Below, piece by piece: positions 11,214 to 24,500 of a stretch of 64,000 nt of DNA. The notes beneath the pieces are model-generated. The model saw only the letters and a list, made by a program, of their open reading frames with translations. It was not told where the DNA came from and made no database searches. The translations under genes were made by a program, and so were the position numbers. Source of the stretch: Dipteris shenzhenensis (Eukaryota; Polypodiophyta; Polypodiopsida; Gleicheniales); the NCBI GenBank assembly GCA_047967505.1, contig CM106541.1; one strand, 5' to 3'. The stretch's first letter is position 1. Each line of letters starts with the position of its first letter.

Positions 11214-12152
11214 ATGCACTTGAGGTCAAGGAGAGTTCTGACAAGAGAACTTGAGCCCAAGGACAGCATTCCCAATCACACCCTACTCACGTCCAGGTCG
11301 ATTTTAGATTCATCTAGAAGAAGAAATTCCATTCCTAGTTCTCATTCCATTATAGGGCCTAGAGATAGTGATTGTTCTCGAGCTCAAACGACTCAACAAG
11401 TGTCGATGAATCCATGGTTGAGTCCTCAGATATGAGACCTCCATAACCTCCTCAAATAGGCACTGTGCAACCTCATTCTCCATCTCCCTCTATAGTCTCT
11501 AGAATTAGAGACACTCTAGTGAATGCATTTGGCCTAAACCACATGGAGCAAGTAGATATTTTGCTGAATGGACAAGAGAAATAGGGGTGTCCCAGCCACC
11601 TTCAATGAGACAATCTCGATGTCAGTGGTGGGGCTAATGTTGTTTATGTATACTTGGAACCCTAGCTTTCTCCCGGGTTCCAACCACCACTACTTGACCC
11701 AAACAACCCATGGTGGAGGGAGTATGTAAGGACCAACCCGCATATGTTCGAATCCTTTTTGAATTTTCAAGGGGAACCATCCAATAGTCCCCAAGATTTT
11801 CACGTGCCCCCACCTCCAACATTCAATACCTGGGTACCAACTACCATCTTTATGCCTCCTCCTATTCCACCTAATAGGCCACCACAAGCCACTACAATGT
11901 CAATGTCGTGTGGACCACCACCACCAGTGTATAGGTAGTCGTATCCCTAAACTTCAATTTCGGGATATGGAGGGACTGTGCCTACAACTCAATGGAGTCA
12001 AGGGTCAGGACCAAGGCCCGTGTATCAAGGATATAGGCCATCAACATATCCAATCAAGCCCAATCCAACACAGCCACATCCACCAATTCGATTTCAAGAA
12101 GTCTTCTGAAATCGTAATTGCACATCTCGAATCACCCCTCTCATACTCATAA
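11214..12152 (+). pseudogene. Gypsy gag 5' part
   Basis: A frame starting MHLRSRRVLTRELEPKD at 11214 stops at 11435. It is followed by proline-rich coding-like sequence in shifted frames (11744-11938, PPPPTFN and PPPIPPNRPP). Such a start with basic residues and a proline-rich spacer is usual for plant gypsy gag. The stretch 12013-12090 is nearly identical to 45035-45111, where the gag continues with recognisable domains; here the sequence diverges after 12090. The leader from 10691 to 11213 has no gene. Confidence 0.5.
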
Positions 12153-12565
12153 ATATTCATTCACTTTTCGACCCAATGCTATTGATAGTCACAATCAACC
12201 TAATAAGTCAAGATTTGTCATGGCGTTATTATCACCTCGCTGCAAAAGTCGGGGAAATTAACCTCTCACCCTTAGAAATTGGTTTACAATCTTTGCCTTC
12301 TCGAGGCTTCCTCCCCCACTTGCCCTACCCCTTGAATTTGAGCTCCTCCGAACAATCACAATAGGCAACAAGCTGTGCGGATCATTCTTATGTAATTATG
12401 TATGATAGACAGACTTTGGAAATGTGCTCTCAGACACAGTAGAATAGTGTCTCAAAAATGGTGGCATGAATTATGAGGCCACCTGTGGACAGATTTGGTC
12501 AAGGAGCTCCACAGTGTGGGAATGTGCTCTAACTACGTGATACCAAAATTCCTATGGAAAGGTGG
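12153..12565. other. No recognisable gene
   Basis: Unique-looking sequence between the gag fragment and the tandem repeat. No coding signature was seen. Confidence 0.5.
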
Positions 12566-12574
12566 TGCTAAAGT

Positions 12575-12930
12575 GAATACTTGACATTAGTCTTCTTCTT
12601 CTCTCTACTGGACATTAGTCTTCTAACACTCATGAAGAAATTGGATACTTGACATGAGTCTTCTCCTCCATTTGTGCTTTACTTTCACTTTGAGTGCTAA
12701 CTTGACATTAGTCTTCTCCTCATTTACGTTACTTGACATTAGTCTTCTCCTCATTTACTTTTTTTTTACATTAGTCTTTAACCTCCATGACTCTTCTTCT
12801 CCATTTGTGCTTTACTTGCACTTTAAGTTAGTCTTTTCCTCCTATAGTTATGCTATACTTTCTTGGCAATAGTCTTCTTCTTCTACTCGAGTTGTGCTTT
12901 ACTTTCCATAACCTCCTCTTGGTATGCACT
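12575..12930. repeat. Degenerate tandem repeat of a TTGACATTAGTCTTCTCCTC unit
   Basis: The core ACATTAGTCTTCTCCTC, often followed by CATTTGTGCTTTACTTTCACTT, recurs at least seven times with varied spacing (for example near 12589, 12609, 12652, 12704, 12737, 12769). It lies about 1 kb upstream of the coiled-coil gene's likely promoter. Confidence 0.75.
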
Positions 12931-13859
12931 TTCCATAGCCTCCTCTCTCAAAGTTTTAGCATTGGATGTCGCCAAAGCTATTTGAGAAGTGCGACCTTGC
13001 ACCATGTGAAATTTACCTTCTTCCTCCTCTTCTTCCTCTCCTCCTCCTCCTCCTCTTCTGCAGAGCACAAAAAGAAAGAATGAACTTCTTCCCCTTGCGG
13101 ATTTCCCTTCATGATCTAAAAGCTTGACGATTCTTTCCCAACAAGTCGAAGCTACATCCTTGCACCGGCCTCGAGGGGATGGAACCCAATTAGTCTTCCG
13201 CACTGATCATCTCATCAGATTATACCTGTCTACTCCGCCACAATCAGCTGATCCGCACTCCTATCTGCAATATCCCGATTGTCCGTTTGTCCTCCTGCTC
13301 CTGCTGCTGCGGCTGCCGAAACTATAACAGTACCACACTTTACAGTCTACTTTTCCTTGCCATTTCCATTACTTGTCGGCTTTAATCGTTTGCAAAATTC
13401 TGCTTACAGCTCAAACCCCTCCCGTCGGACGTATACTTAGTCCTGCCACCCCCTTGCTCCTTGCTTTGCTAGACTGCCTATCCAGCTTTTTCCTCAGCAT
13501 AGGCCGGTGTTTGTCAGATTCTTTGTTCTTACAGCCCTGGTATCAATCCTCTGCCATTTCCTACACGTTGTTGCAACGTCCAGAAGCTCGAATATTCGAG
13601 CTCCATTACCGCCACCCTCCCCCTTCCAGCTTAAGAGCGCTCACCATGCATCGCCACGCTCACGACGCCACACAACGCCATTGACTTCTCTTGTCCTGAT
13701 CACTCATACCCTATACGTAATCGTTGCTCCGTTCGACTTGCTTCCATGCTTTTGTGATCGGATGCTATTCTCTGCTGTCGCCGTCGGATCATTGTGCTGG
13801 AATGAACGCTTCCGATCTGGAACCTTATCCAGCCATTTGCATTAGATTATAGAAGGAGA

Positions 13860-14108
13860 AGTTATATAGCAGACCACCGGTGTGTCGTATTCAATCGTTT
13901 CTTGAGAGGAAGTTTGCAAATATTAATATTATCAATGTTTACGATTTCTAGTTTCTTGCACTACGATCGTGCCTGAGGGATCAATCATCTGTCGAGAACG
14001 CACTTCAACAGCTCCTGAGAAAATATTTGCTGCCGTCTGAACGTAGTTGACATCCTAAATTCTCAAGAGTTGAAGTCTTTTGTTCCTTCTGAAGATACAA
14101 CTGCGGCG
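13860..14108 (+). promoter_or_regulatory. Probable TATA element and 5' untranslated exon of the coiled-coil gene
   Basis: TTATATAG at 13861-13868 could be a TATA box. A donor GCG|GTATGT ends a leader exon at 14108, and an acceptor TTTTAATGCAG at 14410-14420 starts the exon holding the ATG at 14455. This would be a 312-bp intron in the 5' untranslated region. The splice sites are good, but transcription start and exon 1 extent are inferred. The sequence from 12950 to 13860 holds only short chance frames. Confidence 0.45.
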
Positions 14109-14454
14109 GTATGTCTTTTCTTGAAGTGAAAGATATTGCTACCTGCGCGAGAAGCTCATCAATAGATCAAATAAACTACGCTCGTTGATTATCAATCGTT
14201 CTAGGACTAGACGACTTACTGCCTAGTGAGAGAAAAGTATGACAAACAATGAAGGGTGAATGACGGTCTGCTTAAAGGGCGAGGAAACGGATGAGCGTAG
14301 AAAGATGAAAGAGTGAGGACAGTGAGGAGATCGAATGCGAATTGTAATGGTCAGTTAGATACCATAATTGCCTATATATGGCCATAAGATTTGACTACAT
14401 GCTGTTTGTTTTTAATGCAGATATTGATTCCTGTAAAGGGGCGTCTCTATCATA

Positions 14455-17400
14455 ATGGGTTTATTAAACGCTGGAAAAGAAGTTGTAAGAAAGCAAGCAG
14501 GAATGCAAGCACACCCAGCGCCTGCTGATGCTGAAGTTGTTGGACCAAGTTCTGGTCAAATTGCGATTGTGAAAGCTATCGACCGAAAAGCACGGGGCTA
14601 CTTTCAGACCATTGAACGGAGTTTCAGCTCTCCAGCTCTTGACAGGTGAAAAATGTGCAATCAATTAAATCTAAGACAGCAGTTTCCGTTTTCAGAAGAG
14701 GATGATGAGGGTCTTTAGAACTGGGGCATTGTCAGATGAGTAATGACTGGGCTTTCAGACTTGGGTGCTTGGGGGGGGGGAACAGATTTGGTCTGGGCAC
14801 GTTGCGCCTGTGAGGGGATATCTTTGTCTGAACCCACCCTCTCTCTACTAGGGGGAAGTCATGAATGAATGAGCATTTGTTGTTTCAAATGGTACGTAAC
14901 GATTTCCATTTTCAACAAAATAGCCGCTAACCTAGGACTAAGGCTATTGTTTGATACTTACAGGAAGAGTTCTCTAGTTGAAGATCCATCTGCCATGACC
15001 ATAGAGTTTCTCCGATCGCGATTGCAATCACTACGTGGTGATTACAAGGCTGAAAAACAGCGAGCACAGCAGTTGGCTAAAAAGGTTCGTCTCTACTCCA
15101 CGAATTATTCTTCATATTAGAATATAAAGGAGATAAAATCTTTATTCAAAATGGCAGCTCAATCTACCAGGTGTTGGAGCTTGAACGTGACTTAAGCATT
15201 GCAACGGAGCTACATAAAAAGGCGGAGTGCGCAAATGCGGATGGTTCTGTAAAGCATGATAACAATGTACCTGGACATGACACCATAAAATCATACAATG
15301 GCAGAGCGGATGAACCTGATAGAAATAGTGAAGTACATGGAGAAGGAGGCTACAGTGTTGCGAGGTCTGACTCTATAGAATACCTCGGAAGTTCTGCTGG
15401 AGATCATGAAGATTCCGTTTCGGATGTGTGTGCTGATGGTTGTGGGAACGAGGGTCACTTTGATGGAGATGAAGAATGGCAAGTGGTAAGGTCTCCTTGG
15501 AGGCATCACCAACTACCCAGAAGTAGTAAGCAAAACAAAGATCAATGTCAAAAGTTCAGGCAACTTCTCCAGGAGAAGCTTTCTGGAACTCATCCAAAAG
15601 AAGCGTTCAATGAAGGATCATCTGACTTAAGACGGATGGAAAATTTGGCTCCCAACGAGACCAGGTCAGCGTTCCTTCTCAGTTCCCCTTTGGGTGGGTG
15701 CGTGGGTGTGTGCATGAGTCATGTGCGTGTGCGTGCAAGCGCGTATGTGTGGTGTGTGCGTGTTGCATGCATGCTTGCGTGCCTACATGCGTGGATGGGT
15801 CGGTGTGAACGCACGCGTTGGGGGATTGTTTGTGGGCAGGGGGAGATTGGCCTCATATATATGATATGGTTGGGTGGGTGGGTGTGTGTGAACGCGCGCG
15901 TTGGGCAAGTGTCTATGGGGCTAGACTTGGGTGGGTAGGTGTGAACACGCGCGTTGGGGGAGTGTCTGTGGGGGAAGACTAGGGGCAGGTCTCACATATG
16001 GAATCATCTGACTCAAGATGGATGGAAATTTTGGCTCTCAAGGAGTGTGTGCACGAGTGTTGCATGTGTGCGCATGTGCACGCGTGCGCGCCTCTGTGCG
16101 CATGCGTGAATGTTGCATGCATGTGTGTGTGCCTGCATGCGTGGGTCTGTGGGTGTGAACGCTCGCTTTGGGGGAGTGTCTGTAGGGGTAGGGAGATTGG
16201 CCTCACATATGTAAGCACATATAAGGATGTGGAAAGAGAAGAGGTAGCTTAGCAAAAACCTGGAAGAGGTACTTAGCAAAAACCTTTATATCTGGCCTCA
16301 TATGTGGATAGACTACAGGCACAAGAATGGACTCGGTGGTTATCTTGGGTGTCATTAATCGCTTGTGGGTGAGTAAGTGCATATGCATCATATGAGTCAC
16401 GTGGCCAAGCTCAAAAGGTCAAGATGAGCCATTCTTGATCGTTTCAGAGTCAGTGCTCTCCTTGCCTCATTCCTACACTCGAATACGTAAGGTTTTGAGC
16501 TTGCGTTTGATGCAATATTAGACCATAGCCCTGGTATGTCCCACTGTAATTTCCCCCTTTGTGACCACCACCTCACAAGCGATACATTCTCAAACAACGA
16601 TTTTAATCCATGTCTGTGTTATCGAATACAATTTTATCTTTGGCATCCTTTGGATCGAAGATGAAAAATGTCATATCTTGTTCTTTCTTTGACTCTCCAC
16701 ATCATCATCTTATTTGCTCTAATTTCAGGTAGGCCTGCCTATGTCCATAGGCTCCAACAAACTACCAACAAAGCAGTTTTTACACACGAGCATCAACCAA
16801 AAGTGTACTGCAACCATTGGTCAGTCATGCACTCAGCCTGAATGAATCTGCACAAATGCATGTAGCTGCAGATGCATCCTCTAGTTAAACAATGTCATGT
16901 CTTGTTCTTTCTTTGAATCTCCTCATCATCATCTCATTTGCTTTAACCTCAGGTAGGCCTGCCTACGTCTGATATACTCCAACAAACTATCAACAAAGCA
17001 CCTTTTCCACACAAGTATCAACCAAACGTGTCTGGCAGTACTGCACCATTGGTCAGTCCTGCACCGAGCCTGCCCAAATGCATATGCATCCTCTAGTTAA
17101 ACAACTTTCATATAGCTGCCAGCTGTGGTCACTATTCTTAAATCACTGTGGTTTGTGACATCCATATGGTCTATGTACTACGGTAGAAGAATAGAAATTC
17201 GAGCACATATGCAGAGCTAGCATCACCATAGTCTTAATTGATGAATTTAACTGGCACACTTGGCCTTTGGAAGTTTCCAACTCAGGAACTCTGTATCCAA
17301 TTTAGCTGCTATTTTGTGCTTCCCTGGTCAGTCAAACAGTCTCCCGGATGACATGTAACTGGTGTTGCACTAGTCAACCTTTATAGTCACTGTGGCATGG

Positions 17401-20400
17401 CTGCTGTGGTTGCCCAACCAGCTTGCAGTGTTGGCCAGGCTCCATCTTTTGCCCAAGGTCTGCTCCACTGGGACTTGTCCCCTGCCACAATGAAGGTCAT
17501 CCACCATGTTACAGGCATGAATTTGGAAGAAACACCTTGCGAACCACATTGGCATCGACAATGGGGTGGGACACGTTGGATGGACAGCATTCTTGGTACT
17601 GTGTGATGCTGCAGTTCACCGCTCAATGTCCTGGTGTCTCACTCTACAGCTGATTTGCAATCTGGCAAGTGAAACTGATGCATGTGGGATGTCTGTGGGG
17701 TCCTCTAACCTTCTTGTACACCATCAACAAGAAAGTGATTACAGTCATTGTCTATTTAGAAGCTAGGTTTGATGTGTGCTATGCCTCAAGTATAGGTGGA
17801 GTACCATATTTCCACAAATAGCGATGTGTAGGAAAACCTAGTAGTTGCAATGTTGTGATATCAATCATTAGCACAATACATGTCAAAGGCAAAATCACAG
17901 TGAAATGCACAACAACGTTGAAAGTCTAAAGGCTTACTATCCAATTACTCAATGGTTAAAGATATATATAAAGGACGCTGCTTCTCATTGATTTTGGCTT
18001 GCACGTGTTGCTCCTGACAAAACCATGTCGCACATAATAGACAATAACTTGGATGAAACTGAATGTACTCAAGGGCCTGTACAATGACATTATTTAACGA
18101 TCAGCTTGTACAATGACACCTGTGAGTATTACGCCATGATATTGCAGGCTTCAAGAATCACTTCTTCCAACTAGGCAGAGGCCAGGCCAGGCAGCAGATC
18201 ATATTGACCATCATGCATTGCATCCTGAAAAGCAGTTTTATAAAGTCAATTCAGAGCAGACAAAGACACAAATCGATCTAGTGGAAGAGGCACAATCTAG
18301 GACATTACAGAAGGCTGAGATGGCATTGGATACCTGGGAAGAGACACTCGGCATCAAAAAGCAGGTATGATTCTTATGCTAGTACTCTCTGCATAGAGAT
18401 AATTGAAATGAAATGAGAATGGAATGACTTTCTTCTAATATTCATGTAAAACTAGATTTTTTTAGTATTATTTTCTTTTATTCTCTGAAGGCAAGTATTT
18501 AAGTAAATTTCAATGCATGCAATATGTTATTTCCATGTAGCAATCATTAGTTTGTACATTTTTGCTACTTCTAGGTCCCTGATGTGCAGTATGGAGGAAA
18601 ACAGACTCCTTTTCACATGAGGAGCAACGAAAACTTACCTATAGACACAGCTCGAGATAGAACTCTAAATGTGACTTATGGATCGAGGCAGCATTTGGAA
18701 AGTGTAGAGGGGAAGCCTTTACAGACTACAAGTGGAGCGGATTCCAATCCAGATGTCATGGGGGGGAGTAAAACACTAAACCCAGTTATACAGGATCAGA
18801 AAAGAGTTGATTTTACAGGAACTGCTGCTTCTTGCCTACATTGTGCTGGGAAAAAATTTACAATTGGAGTTTTAGTCCAGGAAAGGGGGAAAGTGATTCA
18901 CACTCCTAACATCCAACCATGTGACAACGGTGTTGATGTGGAGAACACAACTACGATTTTTCAAACGGTAAATGATTCTTACAAGCCTCCCTCCCTTTGC
19001 AAACCAAAACATGAACGTGAGATTGCAGCAGTGAAACAAGATGAGGATTACTCTATGTCCACAGAATCTCCAAATAAATTGAGCAATGTAGCTCGGGTCC
19101 GTTTAGAAAAAGGTCACCCGGAGGTCATGAATGATCAACTCTTCAAAGAAACTGGAAATAGTAATACAACTGAGGTACATTTGAATCTCAACAGAGAGGT
19201 AATGCAGGAAGGCCATCCTGAGTGTTCAGAGATTGCTGGTCGACACTATGGAAAGCAAGGGCAAGGCTGCTCCATCGGATCTCCTTGGAGAGAGGATTTG
19301 TATGGATCGAATACAGACTCGAGTTTCAAATTTTATCTCCAGAATGATTATTGTAATAGGGATATAACAAATGAAGACATCGTCATACAAAGTTCACAAA
19401 CCAGTAGATCCATTGGCAGTTCCAATAAGGAACCAGATCTTTCCAGTGAGCAAGGCTGGCAGCAGATACCTGCAAGGAGCATTGGGGGGCATGGAAGTGG
19501 GTATTCAACAGGGAGAATGGACGTGACAGGAAGAGAAGCCCTTGTAAAAGGCGTTTCACTACTAGGAACACAATCTGGGAATGTTCGAGGAGAAACGCAT
19601 CTTCGAGGTTGGATAAACCGATATCAAGCAATTCCTCCGAGCAGATTTAGCAACCAAACGCGACTCATCCACGGTCCTGGAGAAAAATGTGACCAGCCAG
19701 AGCAATCTTTTGCAAGACACACTATGGACCAAGGTTATCATACAACGCTACCTCACGGCAGTCACGATCTTTCGTGCTGGACTTACTGTCCCGGTAGCAC
19801 AGACAGTATTCACGATTCAACCTGTCATGTTTCTAACATCGAAGCCACTCCTTTTGCTCTCCAAGAGAGTTTGCACAGTGGTCTTTATGGCAGAGACCGC
19901 CAAGAATTTCAACCCGAGAGGATCAAAACACCCAACGCAGCAATGCCGGGCAGATATGGCTTGGCTCATACATATTCACAAGAGGTTTCTCCTTCAAGAG
20001 GAAGTCGCATTTTCGCACCTCACGGCAGGCTTCACGAATATGGAGTTACTCGCATCGACACGAGCGAGGATGCTCGAGAAGAATTCTCCCTCAGACGCAT
20101 CGAAGCAGGAGGGCACATTGAATATCCGCAACACTCACATGCTTTTGGAACAGAAAGATACAGCAAAGAGTCACTCCATGCGTCGCCGGTGAAAGGCAGA
20201 ATGGAGCCCGAACTCTTCTCACCGTTGCGCAGTATTCCCATTTCTGAACATCACTCAGCTGTGCAAACGGAAGCGGATGGATACGGAAGGCGAGGCGTGG
20301 ATATGCAGGCTCCACGGAGGTCTGTGGATGGGGGATTCGACAGGGTGAGGGAGATTCTGAAGGCGCTGGATGTTGCAAAACAGCAAATTCAGAGTTCCGA

Positions 20401-20539
20401 TGAGCAAATGGTGTTGCCTCGGAGGGAATTAGCTATGGTGCAATCAAGCAGTCCTTCACGATTCTTTGTAGAGGCTGCGCCAAACCATCATTCGCAGCTC
20501 CTTCAGCGTGCCAGAGCTACTGATAGTCCATCAATCTGA
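14455..20539 (+). CDS. Plant coiled-coil protein of unknown function, 995 codons, five coding exons
   Basis: My exon model is 14455-14645, 14964-15084, 15171-15664, 18148-18364 and 18575-20539. All introns are GT-AG, the phases (2, 0, 2, 0) join without a stop, and the total of 2988 bases gives 995 residues. Residues about 73-125 form a charged coiled coil (EFLRSRLQSLRGDYKAEKQR, then QQLAKK and LELERDLSIATELHKKAE). A second helical block at 310-341 holds LVEEAQSRTLQKAEMALDTW. The C-terminal 650 residues, one exon, are polar and probably disordered, ending in a helix with VREILKALDVAKQQIQSS. From memory, this order (RLxSxR...QRAxxLAKxVxELExxL, EAQ..TLxKAE, then a C-terminal VLxAL helix) matches an uncharacterised land-plant family related to cytoskeleton-like coiled-coil proteins, but I cannot name it. 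It is the only gene here that looks intact. Confidence 0.85.
15615..16200 (+). repeat. Tandem duplication copying the end of exon 3 into the intron
   Basis: The exon end at 15615-15660 (ATCATCTGACTTAAGACGGA...) recurs at 15998-16045 with about six changes, followed by a similar GTGTG-rich stretch ending in GGGGGAGTGTCTGT and GGGGAGATTGGCCTCA. The second copy lacks the CCAGGTCAGC donor, so it should not be spliced as an exon. Confidence 0.85.
15665..18147 (+). other. Long third coding intron (2.48 kb) with internal duplications
   Basis: It runs from CCAG|GTCAGC to ATTGCAG|GCTTC. 15690-16190 is rich in GTGTGTGCG/GCATGCATGC alternating purine-pyrimidine sequence, prone to Z-DNA, with a GGGGGAGTGTCTGTGGGG motif repeated. 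Open frames inside (for example 17370-17766) show no family signature and I treat them as chance. Confidence 0.8.
16677..17065 (+). repeat. Two direct copies of a ~170-bp intronic unit
   Basis: Both 16677-16845 and 16897-17065 contain TCTTGTTCTTTCTTTGA, CATCATCATCTYATTTGCT, CAGGTAGGCCTGCCTA, CCAACAAACTA and CATTGGTCAGTC in the same order. The unit spacing is about 220 bp. Confidence 0.8.
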
Positions 20540-21046
20540 GCTGCAAATCGAAGCTTTCAGTTTTGGATCAACACGCAGCTTGCATTTGGATCCGAATTGG
20601 AAGCTTTCCGGTGCTTCTCGTCTTAAGCTTCCACTTGATCAAATCCAGCTTTTGATGCTCGTCTTCATCAATTTCAATGACTTTTCTCTGCAATTGGATC
20701 AAAACCAGCTTTTGATGCTCATCTTCAGCACCTTCTGTCACTCGTCTCTTCAATTGGATCAAATCCAGCTTTTGATGCCCATCTTCATCACCTTCGGACT
20801 CTTTCAGTTCGCGATAATGCCCGTCAAGAGTCGTCAACTGGTCTTAATTTCTTCTTCCCTTTTCCAGCGTTTCTTACCGTATGGATTTTGATGGTCGACT
20901 GGCAAAGCCCATCGAGCTCAATCCCATAAGTACGGAAATTCTGTAAAACTACGGTGATCGATCCCTCCACAGGCCACGAGACTGCACTCTCTCTCTCTCT
21001 CTCTCTCTCTCTGATCCCTCCACAGGCCACGAGACTGCACTCTCTC

Positions 21047-21092
<46 letters not shown>

Positions 21093-21535
21093 CCTCTTTG
21101 GTTAACATTCTTTTCCTTTTCTTCCATCCCCAGTTTTGCTCTTCGTCTTGCAGAATCGCTGTCTGTGGTTGTCGAGCCTCATCCTGCAGCACACCTTGAG
21201 CGACATTGAGCACCGAGCTTGTGGGCAGTGCCTGGGTGGATGGTGATCTTTTCCCAGAGGCAAATTAGAGCAATCTGACTCTGGCATTTGAGTAGAGAGG
21301 TTGTGAGGACTGTGGTTGCATGCTTATTATGATGCAACATGAGGTTGCTGCAACTCGTGAGGAATGTGTCCTTGTGGGTTTCTTGTTTATCTCTCATCCT
21401 ATCCTGCAGCAAATTTGCAGGACTCGACAGAACACACAATCCTTGTTCTTGATGGAAACGTTCCTAGAATTTCAATGTCGTCTTTCATATGTTTTATGTA
21501 TTCAAACATAAATAAAGGCAACTTCTGCATAAGAC
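20540..21535 (+). other. Probable 3' untranslated/downstream region with tandem repeats
   Basis: 20636-20815 holds three copies of a 60-bp unit (AATTGGATCAAATCCAGC, TTTTGATGCTC). 20958-21095 holds two copies of CCCTCCACAGGCCACGAGAC, each followed by a CT run, the second about 45 bp long. An AATAAA lies at 21510-21515, but whether the transcript reaches it is unknown. Confidence 0.6.
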
Positions 21536-24500
21536 CTCCTTACATTAAGTGTAATTGATCATCATCAGTTTCATAAGCATCAAGGATTTGCGCCCAGACT
21601 ATGTTCAATAAGTTCAATAAGTTCAGTGGGTTTTAACAAGTTTAGTGGGCTTTTGCCTCCAACATTTAATTGCTGAATGGTTCTAATTGGCTGGCAAAGC
21701 ACGGGCAGTCTTCCATATATAGATGGCCAATTTTGTACGATCTTTTCTTTCTAATCAGCATTACAACATTATGCAATCTATATCTAGGTTCGACTTTATG
21801 GCAAGTTTGCACTGTTTGTTTCAACCATTCCTCTCTATTTTGGAGACCAAGTTTTTGGAGTCTAAAGCATAGCACCACTATAAATAATTATCCAATGCAA
21901 CATAAGTCAAAGTATAACATCACCATCAATACCTATGGACGAAGATAAGGTACCCTAATTTCAAAGTTGCATGAAGCTCATTAAACATGTGGAGCAACAT
22001 GTATATGTTTTTCTATTTTCCTCTTGAAGACCTCACCTCAAGCTTACTGGTAGCAATAAGCCTCATTGGGGGCTAAGATTTAAGAATGGTATATCTTGTG
22101 ACTTGCACGAAAGTGATTAATCCAACTATGTGGAAGACCCGGTTGTGATTGGTGGCTCATGAGACAACACTTTTATTAGAGGATCAACATGGTTGACTAT
22201 GCTTGGTTGCCAAATATCGGTTACATGGTGTCATCGTGGCAGAGACCTCTTGAGTGGATGGCCAATCGATGTTTAATGGTTCCTCGGTATTCGAAGGTTT
22301 AGGCGGTGAAGTCTTCTATTAAGAGAAGTATTCTACACAATGGAAGGTCTTTTTGTCCAAGCTTCCCCTATGAGAGTCGGTTCCTTGGAGATTCTACGTC
22401 TATAGAGATTGTAGGAGAAGTGGCTTTGAAGTCTATAGGGGTGTTAGAAGAGTCTTGAGCTTCAGACTCGTATGCAACAACAAACACGTATATGGTGAGT
22501 TGCAGGTCCTGAAGTCCATAGATAAGAGCCGGTCGTTGTAAGAATAGCAACAAAGCCCGTAGGTGTGAGCTGTGGTTGTGTCTTTATGTTCACATCTTTA
22601 TATTGTTAGAAGAAGGTTTCTTGCCAAATACCGAGTCACTTTTGTTCGAGCTATGGAGTTCATTCAAAACGATTAATTGCATGATCGAAAGTGTCATAAT
22701 TTCACGTGCTATTGAATCACTGTGTCAACATGCAATTCCCAAAACCTACAACTTTGCACCAAGATCTTGTAGAATAGCATATGCTTGGTGCTTATATGTT
22801 CTAATCTCTTGACCACCAAAATAATAACACACAACAAAACTTTGAATCACCCATATCTTGTGTCCTACATTCAAAATACAACACATTGCCCAAGAGTTGT
22901 ACACATGGAATCATCCCAAGCTATGGTGAATGTAGAGCCAAGTTGAGGGCCACATCCCATGGAATCATGCCTATGTTATATGGATGGCAGTTGCAACATA
23001 GCAATAAAAACTGCTATAGAGCAATAACATTTGCTATAAAGCATAATATGCCGTATATGATGTGCTGCTACATAATATGTGCTACACTACACAACACACA
23101 AAGTGTGCTATATGTTCAATGTACTACAGAACATACACAATATGCTATGTGCTCAATGTACTACATAGCATATAGAGCATTGACACTTGGTCAACTGGGA
23201 CCCGACCCAGGTAGCACGCAACCAAGCACCTTGGTTACCTCAATGAGTGACCAAGCGATGGGAACTCCCAAGCGGTGGTACTTCGATTCGTGAGGTCATC
23301 AAGTAGATGGTCCAATAAGAGTTAACAATTTAGAGAGGTTCCTCGTTAGGAAATAAAAAGGCACTTAGAAGGGACCTCTAAATTATAAGTAGGGAATCAT
23401 TATAATGAAGCGGGCTACTCTGTTGTCTTTAAGATGGTGAGTGGTCATGTTGCTATAGTGAGTGCATCTCAAGGCGAGCCGTGAGTGAGTCTGTGCAGCT
23501 CCTGGTTGTTTATATTGGTTGTGTCCTTATTATTAATGCAAGTGGCTTTTACATACTGGTCACTGGTTGTCGATTTCCTCTTACTTGTATTAATTGCACA
23601 CTCTTCCACCTGTGGTCATACGATGTCACCCATGCAACACGGATCCTTCCTCCCATTAGCATTGGAAAAAGTTGCAAGCTTCCCTCAATGAATAGCTGCA
23701 GTCGCTTGCAATCGGGTCCCATACCTTTCAGGTACTCAGCGAGTGTTACGTGGGAACCCATGCTGCCCAATGCTCCATCACACCAGAACCTGAGCGGAAA
23801 TAAGAGCGCAGAATAGTCGGAAAACAACTAATGCTGAGAAGTGACAAAGCGCCAGCGGTTACTTGGTCACACACACTATTTTAGAAGATATCTATGAGTG
23901 TCGTATGTTGCCTTAGAGGATATTTTTTGGGATGGTCACACTGAGGCGATGCGACCACGATCAGGGCAGCCCTTTTATATTTTACGTTGTAGGCACCCCG
24001 TCATAGCAGCACACATTTATCCGAGATATCTCGCTACAAATGGTGGTCGATTGCCTCACAACTGTCAGATAGCCAGGTCATTTGCCATGTAGCTATACGC
24101 CAAGTTTGTGCTTGGTCATTGGGTAGACTACCTTAGTACCCGTCCAGGATCAGGAGCGGGACATGGTAGGATGGGGCGTCAGGAGCATCAGACTCAGCGT
24201 CAATGCGAGGCACCAGAGCTGCACACTATCCCTACACCGGCATTGCGAGCTGTTGGAGGACGGATTAGGGGGGATGTTCATTAGAATCTTGTAGACCTGC
24301 TTGATGACAAGCGTCTGTACTAAGGAGTGCTCCCAAGAGACCTCCGCATCATTCAAGCATTAAGAGTACGCGCTCGGAGAGTAGACAAAGATATGTAGCC
24401 TGGAGAGAGGAGCACCTACACCGAGGATAAAGAGATTGGCACGAACAAGCTACTGAGGCAAAGATGGAAAATCGTGAGAATTAGGAGGAGGTAGTAGATA

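Noticed and set aside
15291-16279. Minus-strand frames over exon 3 and intron 3
   Set aside because: Shadows of the exon and of GT-rich repeats, without domain signatures.
17370-17766. Several 60-80 codon frames in intron 3
   Set aside because: No domain, no splice support; they overlap on both strands as expected by chance.
19689-20192. 167-codon frame overlapping the last exon of the coiled-coil gene
   Set aside because: It is a shadow in another frame of exon 5, which is supported by splice phases and conserved exon joins.
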